A DNA stretch of 64,000 nt from Epiperipatus broadwayi (GCA_028023455.1 JAQFVV010013074.1:215898-279897), one strand, 5' to 3'. Shown: positions 24,726 to 35,913, numbered from the stretch's first letter. Made by a program: numbers and translations. Notes: generated by a model not told the origin, from the sequence alone.

Positions 24726-24919
24726 TGTCATATTATTATTACTATTTGCGGGATATTCCGTGTAGTGAAAAAGCTAAATGCTGACGTTTCAGTACAATAT
24801 CAAGTACCTTCCTCAGATCGAGGACGCTCTGAGGAAGGTACTTGATATTGTACTGAAACGTCAGCATTTAGCTTTTTCACTACACGGAATATCCCGCAAA
24901 TAGTAATAATAATATGACA
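24726..24919. repeat. Near-perfect palindrome, 91-bp arms
   Basis: Arms 24726-24816 and 24829-24919 are reverse complements by eye, with a 12-base loop (atcgaggacgct). The outer ends are tgtcatattattattacta and its complement. The right arm reads CTGAGGA (24829-24835), then GTAC...GTAC, then GAAAC followed directly by GTC. Because the element is palindromic, the same motif exists on both strands. It is a MITE/foldback type with no ORF. Confidence 0.9.
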
Positions 24920-24969
24920 TATATATATAATATTACGAATAGATGTCTGTATTTCTCAAAATAACATAC

Positions 24970-25185
24970 GTAAATTTATAAATAAATATTGGAAAATACA
25001 GTACTTAAAAGTTTATAAAAAATATATCTATAAATGTCACTTAGGAGCGCTTTCAACTATCCTTGAAGTTTTGTAGTTGACAGCAACTACAAGGATAGTT
25101 GAAAGCGCTCCTAAGTGACGTTTATAGATATATTTTTTATAAACTTTTAAGTATTGTATTTTCTAATATTTATTTATAAATTTAC
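24970..25185. repeat. Foldback element, about 95-bp arms
   Basis: The left arm runs from gtaaatttataaataaatat to aactatccttg, and the right arm from caaggatagttgaaagcg to atatttatttataaatttac. They are complementary with a few mismatches. The inner part (gtcacttaggagcgctttca) pairs exactly. It lies only 50 bases from the preceding palindrome, but the two sequences are unrelated. Confidence 0.85.
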
Positions 25186-25189
25186 ATAT

Positions 25190-26154
25190 AAATATAATTT
25201 AGAAAATTCACTAGAATGATACTACAAAAAAATTTAAAATGCCTATATAAAATTGAAGACTAATATCCTTTGCTATATCCAGTTTATATTGTTTTATTAT
25301 ACATATTACTTCGTTTAAAACATTTTTAAATGCATAACCATCAAGTGAAATATATATATTGTGATGATCGCACATACTGCGGTCACACATATAGATATTT
25401 AACATTTAAAGAATGTTAAATATTGTGCTTGGGTTATAAAAAAAAAGTGAGTTTAAAAAAAATTACAAAACAAAGAAATGTTTAAGTAAAAAAGAGAGGG
25501 AATTAGAATCGAGACGATTCTTATCTTTTACCCTTCAAAGTTCAGATTTTAAAAAAAAGAATAGAAATATTAAAGTTAAAAATATCGATATCATGTGTTT
25601 AATGTAAGATTAAAAAAATGAGAAATGAAATATAAATAAAATAGAAACTTAATGATATTTTTAAAAAAGCCATAGTTGGGGAGTGTACTAAAATGTAAGT
25701 AAAATTTAGAATGCAACGAAAAGATAAAGATCTGGTCTTAAAATTACACATTTTGACGAAAATGAAATGCATATGTGAATGTATGAATAAAGAGAGTAAG
25801 ATTTATTTCATGACAAATGAAATAATTTATTTAAAGAAAATGATTGAGAAATAAATGTAAAATATTATATTACAAAATTATATCAAATTATAAGTAATTT
25901 TGTATAAGTTGCTGAAAGCATTGTAAAGTAAAAGGGTGTGAAAGGAAAACCCAGCAAGAGATCAAGATAAGGAAGGAATTTGAAAAATAAAGAACATTAA
26001 TTAATTAATTGGAAAACAGTATTGGTGAGACTTCAGTGAAGACACTGCTCTGATAAGAAGCAGAGAAATATAATAGAAAGCAGACATGAAAGTTAAATTG
26101 GAGAACATGAAAACAAACTATAACCTAAGGGAAGCTTCAAGGATGTGTGGCTAA
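25190..26154. other. AT-rich DNA, no recognised feature
   Basis: Purine-rich stretches (near 25440-25620) but no gene or repeat family could be named. Confidence 0.5.
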
Positions 26155-26397
26155 GGGCCAGTCACGATCGCCGGTCGATCCAGACTTCCGTGCTATAATG
26201 GTTCGCATCTCGATGTAACAACTGCCGACGTAGAGCCTGCCAAGAGTTCGTTTTTGCCTTGCCTTGATGCCCACAATACGGAGAAGTTCCAACAATCAAA
26301 TCTAACCGAAGAGCGACCGTTTCCTACTAATGAAGTGGAAAATTTCCACGGGATGGTCAACAAGACGCCAAGTGTATTCAAAGACTTAATGACCTAG
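26155..26397 (+). CDS. Candidate terminal coding exon, unknown product
   Basis: This frame stays open for 80 codons from just after a TAA (26152-26154) to a TAG at 26395-26397. The residues read GPVTIAGRSRLPCYNG, then ADVEPAKSSFLPCLDA, and end FHGMVNKTPSVFKDLMT. GC content is clearly higher than in the surrounding DNA, and codons such as GCC, GAC and ACG are used, unlike the AT-rich shadows around it. No start codon is placed early, so an intron would have to lie upstream. A possible acceptor AG is at 26161 (ccag|tcacg), but its polypyrimidine tract is weak. It could equally be a fragment of an unrecognised mobile-element protein. I do not recognise a family. Confidence 0.3.
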   Translation, partial: GPVTIAGRSRLPCYNGSHLDVTTADVEPAKSSFLPCLDAHNTEKFQQSNLTEERPFPTNEVENFHGMVNKTPSVFKDLMT

Positions 26398-26812
26398 GTA
26401 ATTATGAATAATACCTTTTATATAACTTATGTGCACATACCTTTTAAATTTAATGCAATTGCCAATCCCACATATAATGAGATAGACATTAATTAGACTC
26501 TTTTAATATTTGAAATGAGTATAAAGGGATAATTTATTTCCACAGATTGCAATCATTTATAGAATCATCTATTGTATTTTAGTTGTTTTTTGTAGTATTA
26601 TAGCATAATCTGTTTTTTTTATATTGAGTGTTTCTTTTATTATAATTTATTGTATTAAATATCTTTTATTTATGTAAAATCTGTTTCGTCTCTTTCTTTG
26701 CCACTTCCAAAAAATAATATAATCTTAGGGTTGGGAAATAATTATTATTCATTTGAGTACTTAATTAACACGTGAAGCTAGTGGTGCAGTATTTGATCCC
26801 ATTAAATTTATA

Positions 26813-27075
26813 ATTATCCAAGCGCTGTAACTCTGTTAAGTCTTACAGCAGTTGGGAGAAGGTTGACCGGGAAATATAATCTGGGGCTATACCCGTATAG
26901 CATATAGGTTCGGTCAAGTGCAGATATAGACTCGTTTATGTCCGTATTTTCTCTCTGCTTGTGGTAGCAGAAAGTGGGCGATCTTGAATTATAAGAATTC
27001 CCCATTATATCTATATAAAAGGGAAGTTTAAGCCTTTCGATCGTCGGGTTTCCGTTACAATATATATATAAATGC
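26813..27075 (-). other. GC-richer island, unidentified (possible element end)
   Basis: The minus strand begins TGTAACGGAAACCCGACG and is open for 87 codons (26814-27077) with fragments such as RSPTFCYHKQREN and YFPVNLLPTAVRLNR. The plus strand has ctatataaaagggaag, a TATA-like box. The stretch stands out in composition between AT-rich flanks and ends at the TA-rich start of a family A repeat. It could be an LTR edge (TGTAAC start) or a fragment of an element protein. I do not recognise the family. Confidence 0.3.
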
Positions 27076-27206
27076 ATATATATATATATTGTCTGTTCAA
27101 AACAATGTAATTAGAAGAGCTTGAACTCAGACTTTCAAGCTCCTTACAGCTATACACTCTATCTTATACAACCAATACACATAACAACATACATATAAAA
27201 AAGGTA

Positions 27207-27269
27207 AATGATCACCAATATATATATATTTCATACTGAACCAGCACTCATCAGTTGGTCCACATCACC
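27207..27269 (-). ncRNA. Hammerhead ribozyme, type I, core intact
   Basis: The minus strand reads CCAA-CTGATGA, stem II GTGCT-ggttc-AGTAT (with G-T wobbles), GAAA, an AT-rich short stem III (ATA with TAT), cleavage A, and TTGG. Outer stem I is weaker because GATC has become GATG on one strand. Both core blocks are intact, so of the family A copies this one and 1176-1236 keep the full consensus core. Confidence 0.65.
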
Positions 27270-27275
27270 ATCACT

Positions 27276-27300
<25 letters not shown>
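27276..27300. repeat. (CA)n microsatellite
   Basis: CA units run up to the 5' junction of the RTE insertion. It belongs to the family A repeat's variable simple-repeat position. Confidence 0.9.
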
Positions 27301-27309
<9 letters not shown>

Positions 27310-27310
<1 letters not shown>

Positions 27311-28834
27311 TACATCTTCTGAATTGCCCAGAATTTTAAATGAAGAAGTGAGACACGCAATTAAATGTATGAAGAAAGGAAAGGCTCTAGGTAATGATGG
27401 AATTATAATTGATATATTAAAAGAAGCAGGTGAAGAAATAGAAAATTTTTTAGCAAAGTTATATACCAAATGTCTAAATGATAATGATGTACTGGATGAT
27501 TGGAAGAATGCAGTAATAATATTAATATTTAAAAAAGGTGATGAAGAAGATATTAGAAATTACAGACCTATCAGCCTTTTATCAGTTTTATATAAAATTT
27601 TTACCAAGATAATTACAACTTGTTTACAGAGAACATTGGATTGCACCAACCAAGAGAACAAGCTGGATTTAAAAGTGGTTTTAGTACAGTAGATCATATC
27701 CAGGTGTTGAAAAAAGTTATAGAAAGGACGAATGAATATGAGTTGTCATTATGTTTTGGATTTGTAGATTATGAAAAGGTATTTGATTCTATAAACATTT
27801 CTTCAGTGATTAAAGCATTGGATCATCAAGGTATAGATCCAGGATATTGTTATATTTTGAAGAATATTTATAAAAATGCAACAGCAACAATTACATTACA
27901 TAATGATACTGGTAAAGTTAACATTGAGAAAGGTGTAAGACAAGGTAACTCCATATCTCCAAAACTTTTTACAGCAGTGCTGCAAGAAGTATTTTGTGGA
28001 TTAAAATGGGAAACTAAAAGAGTGAAAATAAATGGAGATTATTAAAGTCATTTAGATTTCGCAGATGATGTAGTTGTTTTTGTCAATAATGCTTCAGAGC
28101 TGCAGGATATGTTGCAGGAATTATCAGATGAAAGTAGGAAAGTAGGACTAAAGATAAATGTTAAAAAGACTAAAGTAATGTTTAATCAATTTGCTCAAAA
28201 TATGAAAATAAAGATTGATTGTGATGAATTAGAAGAAGTTAATAGTTACAAATACCTTGGTCAGATTATTAATACAGATGGAAACATAATGGAAGAAATT
28301 AATCGTAGAATTAAACTTGGTTAGAGTGCTTTTGGTAGAAATAACTTGATACTAAAAGGAAATATGCCTATGTGTTTGAAAAGGAAGTTTTTTTTAACAA
28401 TTGTGTTTTATCAGTTCTTACTTATGGATCTGAGACTTGGACACTTAACAGAACAGCAATACAGAGACTTCAGATCACTCAAAGAAGTATGGAGAGATGT
28501 ATGTTGGGAGTAACAAGAAGAGATTGAAAACGCAATGTACGGGTAAGAGAACAAACAGGTGTTACTGACCTCATTGAAAAAATTAAAAGATTGAAGTGGA
28601 GTTGGGCTGGACATATTGCTAGAAGAGATGATAATAGATGGACAATTGAAATTTTAAAGTGAATTTCAAGAGATTGTAAAAGACCCAGAAAGAGACTACA
28701 TGTGAGATGGATGGATGAAATAAGAAAGTGTGGAGGGGTGATGTGGAGAAGAGAAGCTAAAGATCAGAGAAGATGGATTAAACTTGGAGAGACCTTCATC
28801 CTGCAGTGGATTGATAATGGTTGATGATATATAT
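27310..28834 (+). pseudogene. RTE LINE reverse transcriptase, 5'-truncated
   Basis: It begins inside the RT fingers: [20 protein letters not shown], then [63 protein letters not shown], a catalytic FADD block (LDFADDVVVFVNN near 28050), KVGLKINVKKTKVMF, NSYKYLGQIINTDGN, GRNNLILKGN, and a WAGHIARRDDNRW C-terminal part. A frameshift near 27650 joins the first two pieces. A TAA at 28043 and a TAG at 28322 interrupt the rest. The catalytic Asp pair is present. The 3' end is a TGATGAT tail running into TA repeats, where an LTR-like element begins. It is inactive but relatively young. Confidence 0.92.
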
Positions 28835-31370
28835 TGTAACAGGATGGGGTGATAGAAAGTGGGTGGAAAGTATAAATGAACCTGGGTGATGGCAACACAT
28901 CAACACCAGTAAAATTAATTTATAAGAGTATGAGATCAAAATCTCTGTGAACATTGAGAGATCAAAAGCTAACTCAGAAGAGCAACTAAAGCATAATTAT
29001 TATCAACCAGCATTATAAAGTAAATATCAGTATAAGTAAATACTAGAGAGAAATAACCATCCATCATCATCATTGATGGGAATAAACAAATTAGTACAAT
29101 AAAATATATAAATCAACAGTCAACCTTGTGACTGGATTGAAAATGGGTCTTCTGTAGACCAGGCTAACTATTGAGCCTTTGCCAGCTTGGGCAATTATAT
29201 AAACATAACTTGGATGCACCAGCTTAGTGCCCATCCATTAAAATACACAATAATCAGAAATAGAACAATAATGATGGGACATTTAAAACATGCTGATCAT
29301 CATCAATGCTCTGGGCACTTAGTACCATTAATGTACTGGCCAACTATAAAATTAAATTTTTAATAAGACTAAAGTAAAATAAAAAAAATAATTGTGCATG
29401 GGCTTTAAAGAGTATCCTCTTTTGCGCCAACCAAGATGATGATTGATCATCACTGGATGCCCAAAGCACTAAGCACATCTCCATTTATCCATGTCCGAAA
29501 TCTAGCTCAGAGAGCATGGGCTCTATTACACTATGTCACCAAGAGATGATGGAATACAATTTTTAACAATTAAATATAAGTTTATTAATAACAATAAAAT
29601 AAATGATTAAGGTCTTATAAGGGTTCTGATTTTGAAAAGTATTCAATAATAAAAGTCATTACACTATAATTTACAATATTACTACAAAATTCACGTTATT
29701 ACATCAATTTACATTATTTCTTAATTACTTTCTATAAACGCATATATATATATATATCCACACACAGATGTGCATTTTATAATATACAAGGAATACACTT
29801 CAATTAACCTAAAATGATTATATAAAAAAATAATTAAACTTTACATGTATATGTGCACAGACACGCGATTTAGGTATATACAATTAATATTCAATAAATG
29901 AATTGACATTTAATAAAAATAAAAAATATTAAAATTTTACATATATGAGTGTGCATGCATATACGCACACCGATTCTTATCTATTTCAACTTGTTACAAT
30001 AATATTATATTTTTTTATAATTAATTCATTTGGAAAACATATACATTTCACTCATATACGTGCATATAAACAAAATATATAATTCAAAATTTAATTTCAG
30101 TTCATAAGTTCTTTTTTTTTTAATCAAACTAAATAAAGTCAACTTTTGTTTGATAGGTACTTGTTGATTAATTATCAAGGTCTCTAAAAATAAAATGTCT
30201 CTTTTTTATTTTCTTAATAAACGAAAAATAAAATCGTTTATATATCTGTCACTTCAGACCAAAGAAATTATTTAAAATTTTATTATCATATATCACTGCT
30301 ATTAGATTCCAACTCAAGCAAAAGTTATTTGTTTGTATTAACTTTAAGTTATTAATTTATGACTTTAAAAGTCATTTTAAGAAATATTAAAATAAAATAA
30401 CTCACTGTATATCACCAACTTCTTCAAGCTTTCTCTTGGCAAACTTGGTTTTTGGTCCAGCAGAAAAATATAATTTCAGGTTTGTTGTCATCATCAGATA
30501 AACTTATGCAATCCATGTATAATATTGGTCTCCCATCTGTATAGAACTATTCCAGGCAATCAGCTGTTTTGATTTAATAAATTTTAGACAAGCAACTATC
30601 CTCTCTGTTTAAGGCTATGAATTACAGCACAAAGAAGTGGGTCATTTTCTCCAAGTGAATTCAAACTCCTGATAAGGAAATATTAGTAGCTTCTAAATCT
30701 AATGTCCTGCCTTCAGCCATATTAATTCATAGTAGCTATTCTGTCAACTCTACAGTCAGCTAAAACCAACTGCTGCAAACTTCAACAAGCTGCAACAAAA
30801 TATTATAACCAACTCTGCAACTGACCTATTCTCTTCAAAATCACTATCCAGATGGGCTGACATTTTTAACAGCTCTTTTTATAAAATCATCTGAGGTGTT
30901 AACAACACTTTGATTAAAAACAGAGTTTTTATTTTTAGCTCTCTAATCTCTTTAAAAACATATACATGTTTTTACTTTAATCTTTGGAATTTGACCAAAG
31001 GTGTGATAATCCTTTTGAAAACATATACATGTTTTCATTTAGACAATAAAAAATTTACAAATTAATTAAAGATTTCAAAAATAGACATTTTTTTTTAAAA
31101 TTATCAAAAAAACAAGCTTATATTTAAATTTCAAAATCAGAATTACAAATAATGTTTATCAGACCTTTTAAAAGTTTAATTTATAAAACAATTTTTATTT
31201 TAAATCAGAATTATTATTTAACCCTTTACATATTATGATTTTATTTTAGGAAATATAAAAAAAAAATCTACAAAAATTTATTCTGTGTTTATTTCTACTT
31301 TTCCTTTATTTTACATATATATTTATTCACATACTATATTAGTGTGTGTGATGTAAGCCAACTGGTTACA
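28835..31370. mobile_element. Putative solo LTR or LTR-like insert, 2.5 kb
   Basis: The segment starts TGTAACAGG and ends GGTTACA, an inverted TGTAAC/GTTACA end typical of LTRs, and is flanked on both sides by ATAT-type sequence. It interrupts a family A repeat exactly at the end of the RTE insertion. No ORF of note lies inside and there is no second copy in the window, so this would be a solo LTR. Alternatives are a Tc1-like or unknown insert. The length would be exceptional, but the neighbouring element has LTRs of 3.3 kb. Confidence 0.45.
29120..29193 (-). repeat. tRNA-like sequence inside the LTR-like insert
   Basis: The minus strand reads tggcaaaggct as an A box, then ggtct-acaga-agacc as an anticodon-like hairpin, then ttttcaatcc as a degenerate B box. 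The pairing of the other arms is poor. It is comparable in position and type to the tRNA-like stretches in the 32446-42892 LTRs. Confidence 0.35.
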
Positions 31371-31510
31371 ATATATATATATATATATATATATAATTAG
31401 TGATCACTTTATATTAAGGTAACAAATCTTCAAACTTTAATGGGTGAGCTTTAATCTTCTCCACCTTCCAACTTTTCAATCATCCATATCATTGAAAATC
31501 TGAGGATGGA
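31371..31510 (-). mobile_element. Family A repeat, right part of the split copy
   Basis: A TA run, then atcactttatattaagg, caaacttta-atgg, ctccaccttccaactttca and ccatatcattgaaaatctga follow in the order found at 17652-17800 and 31860-31980. The missing ribozyme half is at 27097-27309. The two halves are separated by the RTE and the LTR-like insert. Confidence 0.65.
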
Positions 31511-31787
31511 GTACTAAAAGTCCTTGTTGATGGCAATATTATTGTCAGACCCATGTTGACTTTATCAGTCTGATCCTTCACATATAGGACCATAATATGT
31601 CCATTTAAATATATGTAAGATGGTTGGACAGAGTACAAGCTAAATATGTAAAATTTAAACACATTTATATTGTCTATATTAAATTTAATGTAATTAGGAG
31701 AATTTGAACTCATACTTTCAAGCTTCCTACAGCTATACACCATATTTTGGATAACTGATACACATGGCCACACACAGGTGAAAAAGA

Positions 31788-31849
31788 AATGATCTTCAAT
31801 ATATATATTTTGTGCTGACCAATACTCATCTGTTGGACCAGATCATCAT
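31788..31849 (-). ncRNA. Hammerhead ribozyme, one core change
   Basis: Stem I is GATGATC-TGGT-CCAA with TTGA-A-GATCATT. The core is CAGATGA (U4 to A), stem II is GTATT-ggtc-AGCAC (partial), and GAAA has become AAAA. The outer stem pairs perfectly and carries G-C where the 17586 copy has A-T. Confidence 0.5.
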
Positions 31850-32244
31850 CTCACTCACATATATACAATCAATGCTCATTTTATATTAAGCAAAAAAATC
31901 TTCAAACTTTAATAGACAGGTTTCAATCTTCTCTACCTTCCAACTCTTCAGCCATCCATATTATTGAAAATCTGATGATGGCATGCTCAAAACTCTTGTT
32001 GATATCAATACTGTTGTTATACCCATGTTACTTCAAACTTTAATGGACAAGCATTAATCTTCTACACCTTCCAACTCTTCAGCCATCTATATCATTGAAA
32101 ATCCAAAGATGGAATGCTCAAAGCCAATGATATAAATGAATGAAGAATTGGAGGGTTTAGAAACATTAAGCTTTCCATTTAAGTTTGAAAATTTACTATC
32201 TTAATATAACAGGAGAGCTGGTGGCATATATATGTTGAATATAG

Positions 32245-32300
32245 TAATCTGGCTCAACTAATGAGTGCTGATGTAGGCTGGAATATATATGTGATCATAT
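32245..32300 (+). ncRNA. Degenerate hammerhead ribozyme
   Basis: It reads CTCAA-CTAATGA-GTGCTGATGTAGGCTG-GAAT, followed by TATATATGTGATCAT. The alignment to family A is clear. Core changes at G5 and A15.1 make it inactive. Confidence 0.45.
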
Positions 32301-32389
32301 ATGTTTTTCACATGCATGTGGTTTATGTGTATTGGTTGTATAAGAGATAGTCTATAGTTGTAGGGAGCTTGAAAATATGAGTTCAACTT

Positions 32390-32390
<1 letters not shown>

Positions 32391-32445
<55 letters not shown>
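32391..32445. repeat. (TA)n microsatellite, insertion site of the LTR element
   Basis: TA units run continuously up to the first LTR. ATATA occurs at both outer junctions (32441-32445 and 42893-42897), consistent with a 5-bp target duplication. Confidence 0.9.
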
Positions 32446-32448
<3 letters not shown>

Positions 32449-35400
32449 ACAAAATTAAAGTAGCTCAAAAGATATTACCATATCTGAATTGGCTACAATA
32501 TATATAAGATCATAATAACGTTGGATTTCTCAAGTATCCCACTATCAATAATTATAAGCAAATTATTAATAACAAGTATTATAACTCAGGTATATGAAAT
32601 CATGTGAGGGGAGTACACTAGTAATTCAATAAAATATAACTCAGGTATACAGACAGTAGATCTTATCCACTTTCATTTCTTGGTTTGATGTTAAGTGCAT
32701 GTTTAAACAAATACTAAGTGAATATCGTCGAGCAGGGCGCAACTAGATTATCTGAATCTAGACATGGTTATATCTAATAACCTTTCACATGTACCGGGTT
32801 TGAATCCCCTTTTTTGGTACTTTATTTGTAATAAAAATGGGAGATTTTGCTTTTTTGAGCCATATCACTATACGCACTAATATTTAGGTAAAAGTAAAAC
32901 ATCTTTAAACCCCAGTGGAGTTCATTAGACATAAGCATTTCTCAGATCTTAACATAACAAATGTGTTTCAATATTTTTATAAGTTTACTAGCTCAGATTA
33001 TATATAATTAATTTAGGATGGCAATTCACTCATCCTTGCATGAAATAGATGACGGGATGTGGTTATAATAATACTAAGAAATCACTAAATATTATGAAAT
33101 TAATATTTATTTATGGCCTTTAAACATTTAAACAGCTCATTAATTAAAACGTTGATGATGATGATGATGATAATGATAATAATAACGATAATAACAATGG
33201 TTTCAACTACAGCTCTAAGCCTAAATATAACTAATTTTTATAAAGAAATTCATAATTATTGCTTAATTTTAGCATATTTACTTATATCTTAAATAACTAA
33301 TATTCAACCACTGACGATGATGAATGATCACACTTAACAAAGACTACACTTAATGAAATATATACACCTCATTTAATAAAACAAACTAATATTTATTACT
33401 GTATTTCTAACATATACATAAAATTTTCTAGACATACATGAAAATTGATATGAATAAGAATACTAATAATAATTGATTATATAACAATCCTCAGATTAAT
33501 TTCAAGTTCTTTCCTCTTTCCTTTCAAATGTATATTGTATTAAGTTGGATGTCACATTGACCATGATTTTCACTCCATGAGAAAAGTATTTCAAGAAAAA
33601 AATATTATCTGCTCATTAGCACACATACTTTATAAATCTAACATGTAAGTAGAATATTAAAAAAAATGTTAGTAGAATTGAAAAAGCAAGTTTTAGAAAC
33701 AAGTTTTAAATTATTTTCTGCCCCTCTCTTCTACCTCTGAAATGCTATACTTAACTTGAAACAAAATAATCTAATATTTTAATACTACTTATTATTTCAC
33801 ATTCACTCGCAATTATACACATATAAAAATATTATGTATGTGCGTGTTTTATCCCATAATAACAAAATATTATTTAAAACCAAAATAATAATAATATATT
33901 AGTTAAAACTAAAATCATAATACCATAAAAAAAATTGTTTTACACATAATATTTCATAACTGTAAAATTAATAAACAAATAATTTTGATACATTCAAGAT
34001 CATTTATGAAGCTCAAAGTTATTATTAGTAAGACATTCTTGTTTTTAATCGATCTGAATAGTCTTTAAAAGTTCTTTAAATAAAATATACCACTTTTTTG
34101 CTAAAATGTTTATTAAGACTCTGATATCATAAAGAAAATAGATATAAAAAGTCATAATACCGATCTTTTGTTTGTGGCAAATTTCCAAGGGTTCAAACTT
34201 GACTTGTATAATGTCTATATTTCTGCAGCTACCATTTCCATTTTCTTTGGAACAATCACTTTCTTGAAGTATATAATTATTTGATGATGAGGATCCTATT
34301 GAGGTTATTTGCTTTAGTGGATAATTTGGAAATCATTATATCAATTTTCTTCTCTTCCTGTCAAGCATTACTCTTTTAGTGAATGAAATACAGCAGTTGT
34401 TTTCACGTTATAAATTTTCTTGAGTTTAAAATCAGTTGTTGGAACAATTAATTGGACTTGATGATTAATATTTATCGGTATATTAATTCATCTTTCATCG
34501 AATGCAGGTGAATGCTTTCTTCCTTCCATTAAAAACATCTTATTTCTCTGGTCAGTTGAAAGGTGTAGAATATTATTTTAGATAAAACATCTTTTCTTTC
34601 CTATATGATGTGCAGCTTCCCCAGATGGTCCGGAAAAGATGGGACATACATATAATTTTTCTAGCCAGTCATTTCTTATATTTTCAACATTCAATTTAAT
34701 AGTCTAATAATCTGAATCATAATCACAATAATAATAATTCAATACAGCTTTTTATATCCAATTTTTAGCTAACTTAACCAATCAGAGATAGCGTCACTTG
34801 CTATTTTTGAACAAATTCATTTTAATTAGATCTCTAATTTATTTCAACTAAATTATTTTTCCACTAAAAAGTTTAATCCTTTTTCCAGACACTTTTGTTT
34901 AAAAAAAAAATAGACTTAATCCTTTTCCTTTTTTTTTTCTTACACCTAGGTAACATTTCAAATTTTTGAGCTTCCTTCTTTAGATCTTAAGATAAGACAA
35001 TTTCAAAATTAGAGTTCCCACCCACCTTAAGCTCCCAAAGTGACAAACAATCATTTACAAAAACAAAATTGCTACAATAGATATCTAATTCAACAGATTT
35101 CCTCTTTTAACATAAAATTGTACAAAAAATAATAATTTGACAGATTCAACCCTTCCTTTTCTTTCAATATTTAATAAATGTAAATTTCTGTATGTAATGT
35201 ACACACATGTTCATTATTTCAAATCATTCATAAACTAACAATAAATAATATAATTGCTAGCTTAGTAATTATAACCCTATTATTTAATTAAATCTGTAAC
35301 TTTTAAATCCCAATTACAATTATAGAAAAGCAAAATAGAAGTATAGAATAAGATATTAGAATTGATCAAGCATAGGTTAGTTTTAAAGAAAGTTAAAATG

Positions 35401-35727
35401 TTGAATAGTTGAAATATAAAACAATTAAATAGCTTACACATACACTGCCTATACGTATGTGTTATAACTTTGCTTTTTAACAGAAAATTTAAATATTAAA
35501 TGTGTGTGCTGCTCTTTTTGAGATTTATTAACACACAAACAAGTAAAGCATATAATTGCTGACCCACTCTCTATCTAAAGCTTTTAGAACTGGAACTTGT
35601 AGGGTTTGAACTTGGATGCCTACAGCTTCTTTTATGGTTATATAAAAATGTGATGATGATTTTGTTTTACACTTTCTTACATGCACATTACTATAAATTT
35701 GGCTAGTGACCAAATTGTATTGGCACA
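32446..35727 (-). repeat. 3' LTR (3.28 kb)
   Basis: It aligns along its whole length with 39339-42892 at high identity by eye. It begins (plus strand) gtaacaaaattaaagtagct, with the terminal T apparently lost, and ends ggctagtgac...ttggcaca. It lacks the roughly 140-bp extra block and the 112-bp tandem duplication found in the other LTR. No ORF is supported. Confidence 0.92.
32725..32815 (+). repeat. tRNA-like (type II) sequence in LTR, followed by T-run
   Basis: It has an A-box-like tcgtcgagcagg, a ctagat/atctag hairpin in the anticodon position, a ggttat/ataacc hairpin in the long variable-arm position, and gggtttgaatccc as a B box, with a T6 run right after it. The layout resembles Ser/Leu tRNAs. 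Acceptor and T stems are irregular. It is opposite in orientation to the element's own coding strand. Confidence 0.45.
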
Positions 35728-35741
35728 ACTTCCCCCCCTTC
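35728..35741 (-). promoter_or_regulatory. Polypurine tract
   Basis: On the minus strand GAAGGGGGGGAAGT directly precedes the 3' LTR start TGTGCC. This is the expected primer for plus-strand DNA synthesis, and its placement defines the LTR edge. Confidence 0.85.
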
Positions 35742-35913
35742 AGATAAAATCATCAGCACCTTTGTTTTAACTACATCTACAAAAAAAAATCCTACCTAAT
35801 AAAATACACTAATAATAATGAACATACTAATAACAAAAGAAAATTTTAACTACTGGTGAATATCCTACTTTTCATTAGAAAACAAAGTAATTTATTTGGA
35901 GATCTTTGCCAAA

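Larger units (their letters stand above)
27097..27309 (-). mobile_element. Family A repeat, left part, split by later insertions
   Basis: The B-box end (agcttgaactcagactttca on plus) and the hammerhead are as in other copies. A CA microsatellite lies where other copies have TA. The remainder of the unit (the atcactttatattaagg to cattgaaaatctga part) is missing here and reappears at 31371-31510, beyond an RTE LINE and an LTR-like insert. The two parts are therefore one interrupted element. Confidence 0.7.
31689..32395. mobile_element. Family A repeats in inverted (palindromic) pair
   Basis: The left unit (31689-31990) has its ribozyme on the minus strand. The right unit (about 32090-32395) has it on the plus strand. 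The B-box ends (agaatttgaactcat and gagttcaacttct) lie outermost, and the tails meet near 32040. Additional partial duplication of the tail (cttcaaactttaatgg repeats) sits in the middle. The outer right end passes into a TA repeat that received the large LTR element. Confidence 0.65.

Noticed and set aside
30470-30520. Minus-strand CTGATGA...GAAA in the 2.5 kb LTR-like insert
   Set aside because: The bases between the two blocks do not form a stem II and no stem I complement is seen, so it is not called a hammerhead.
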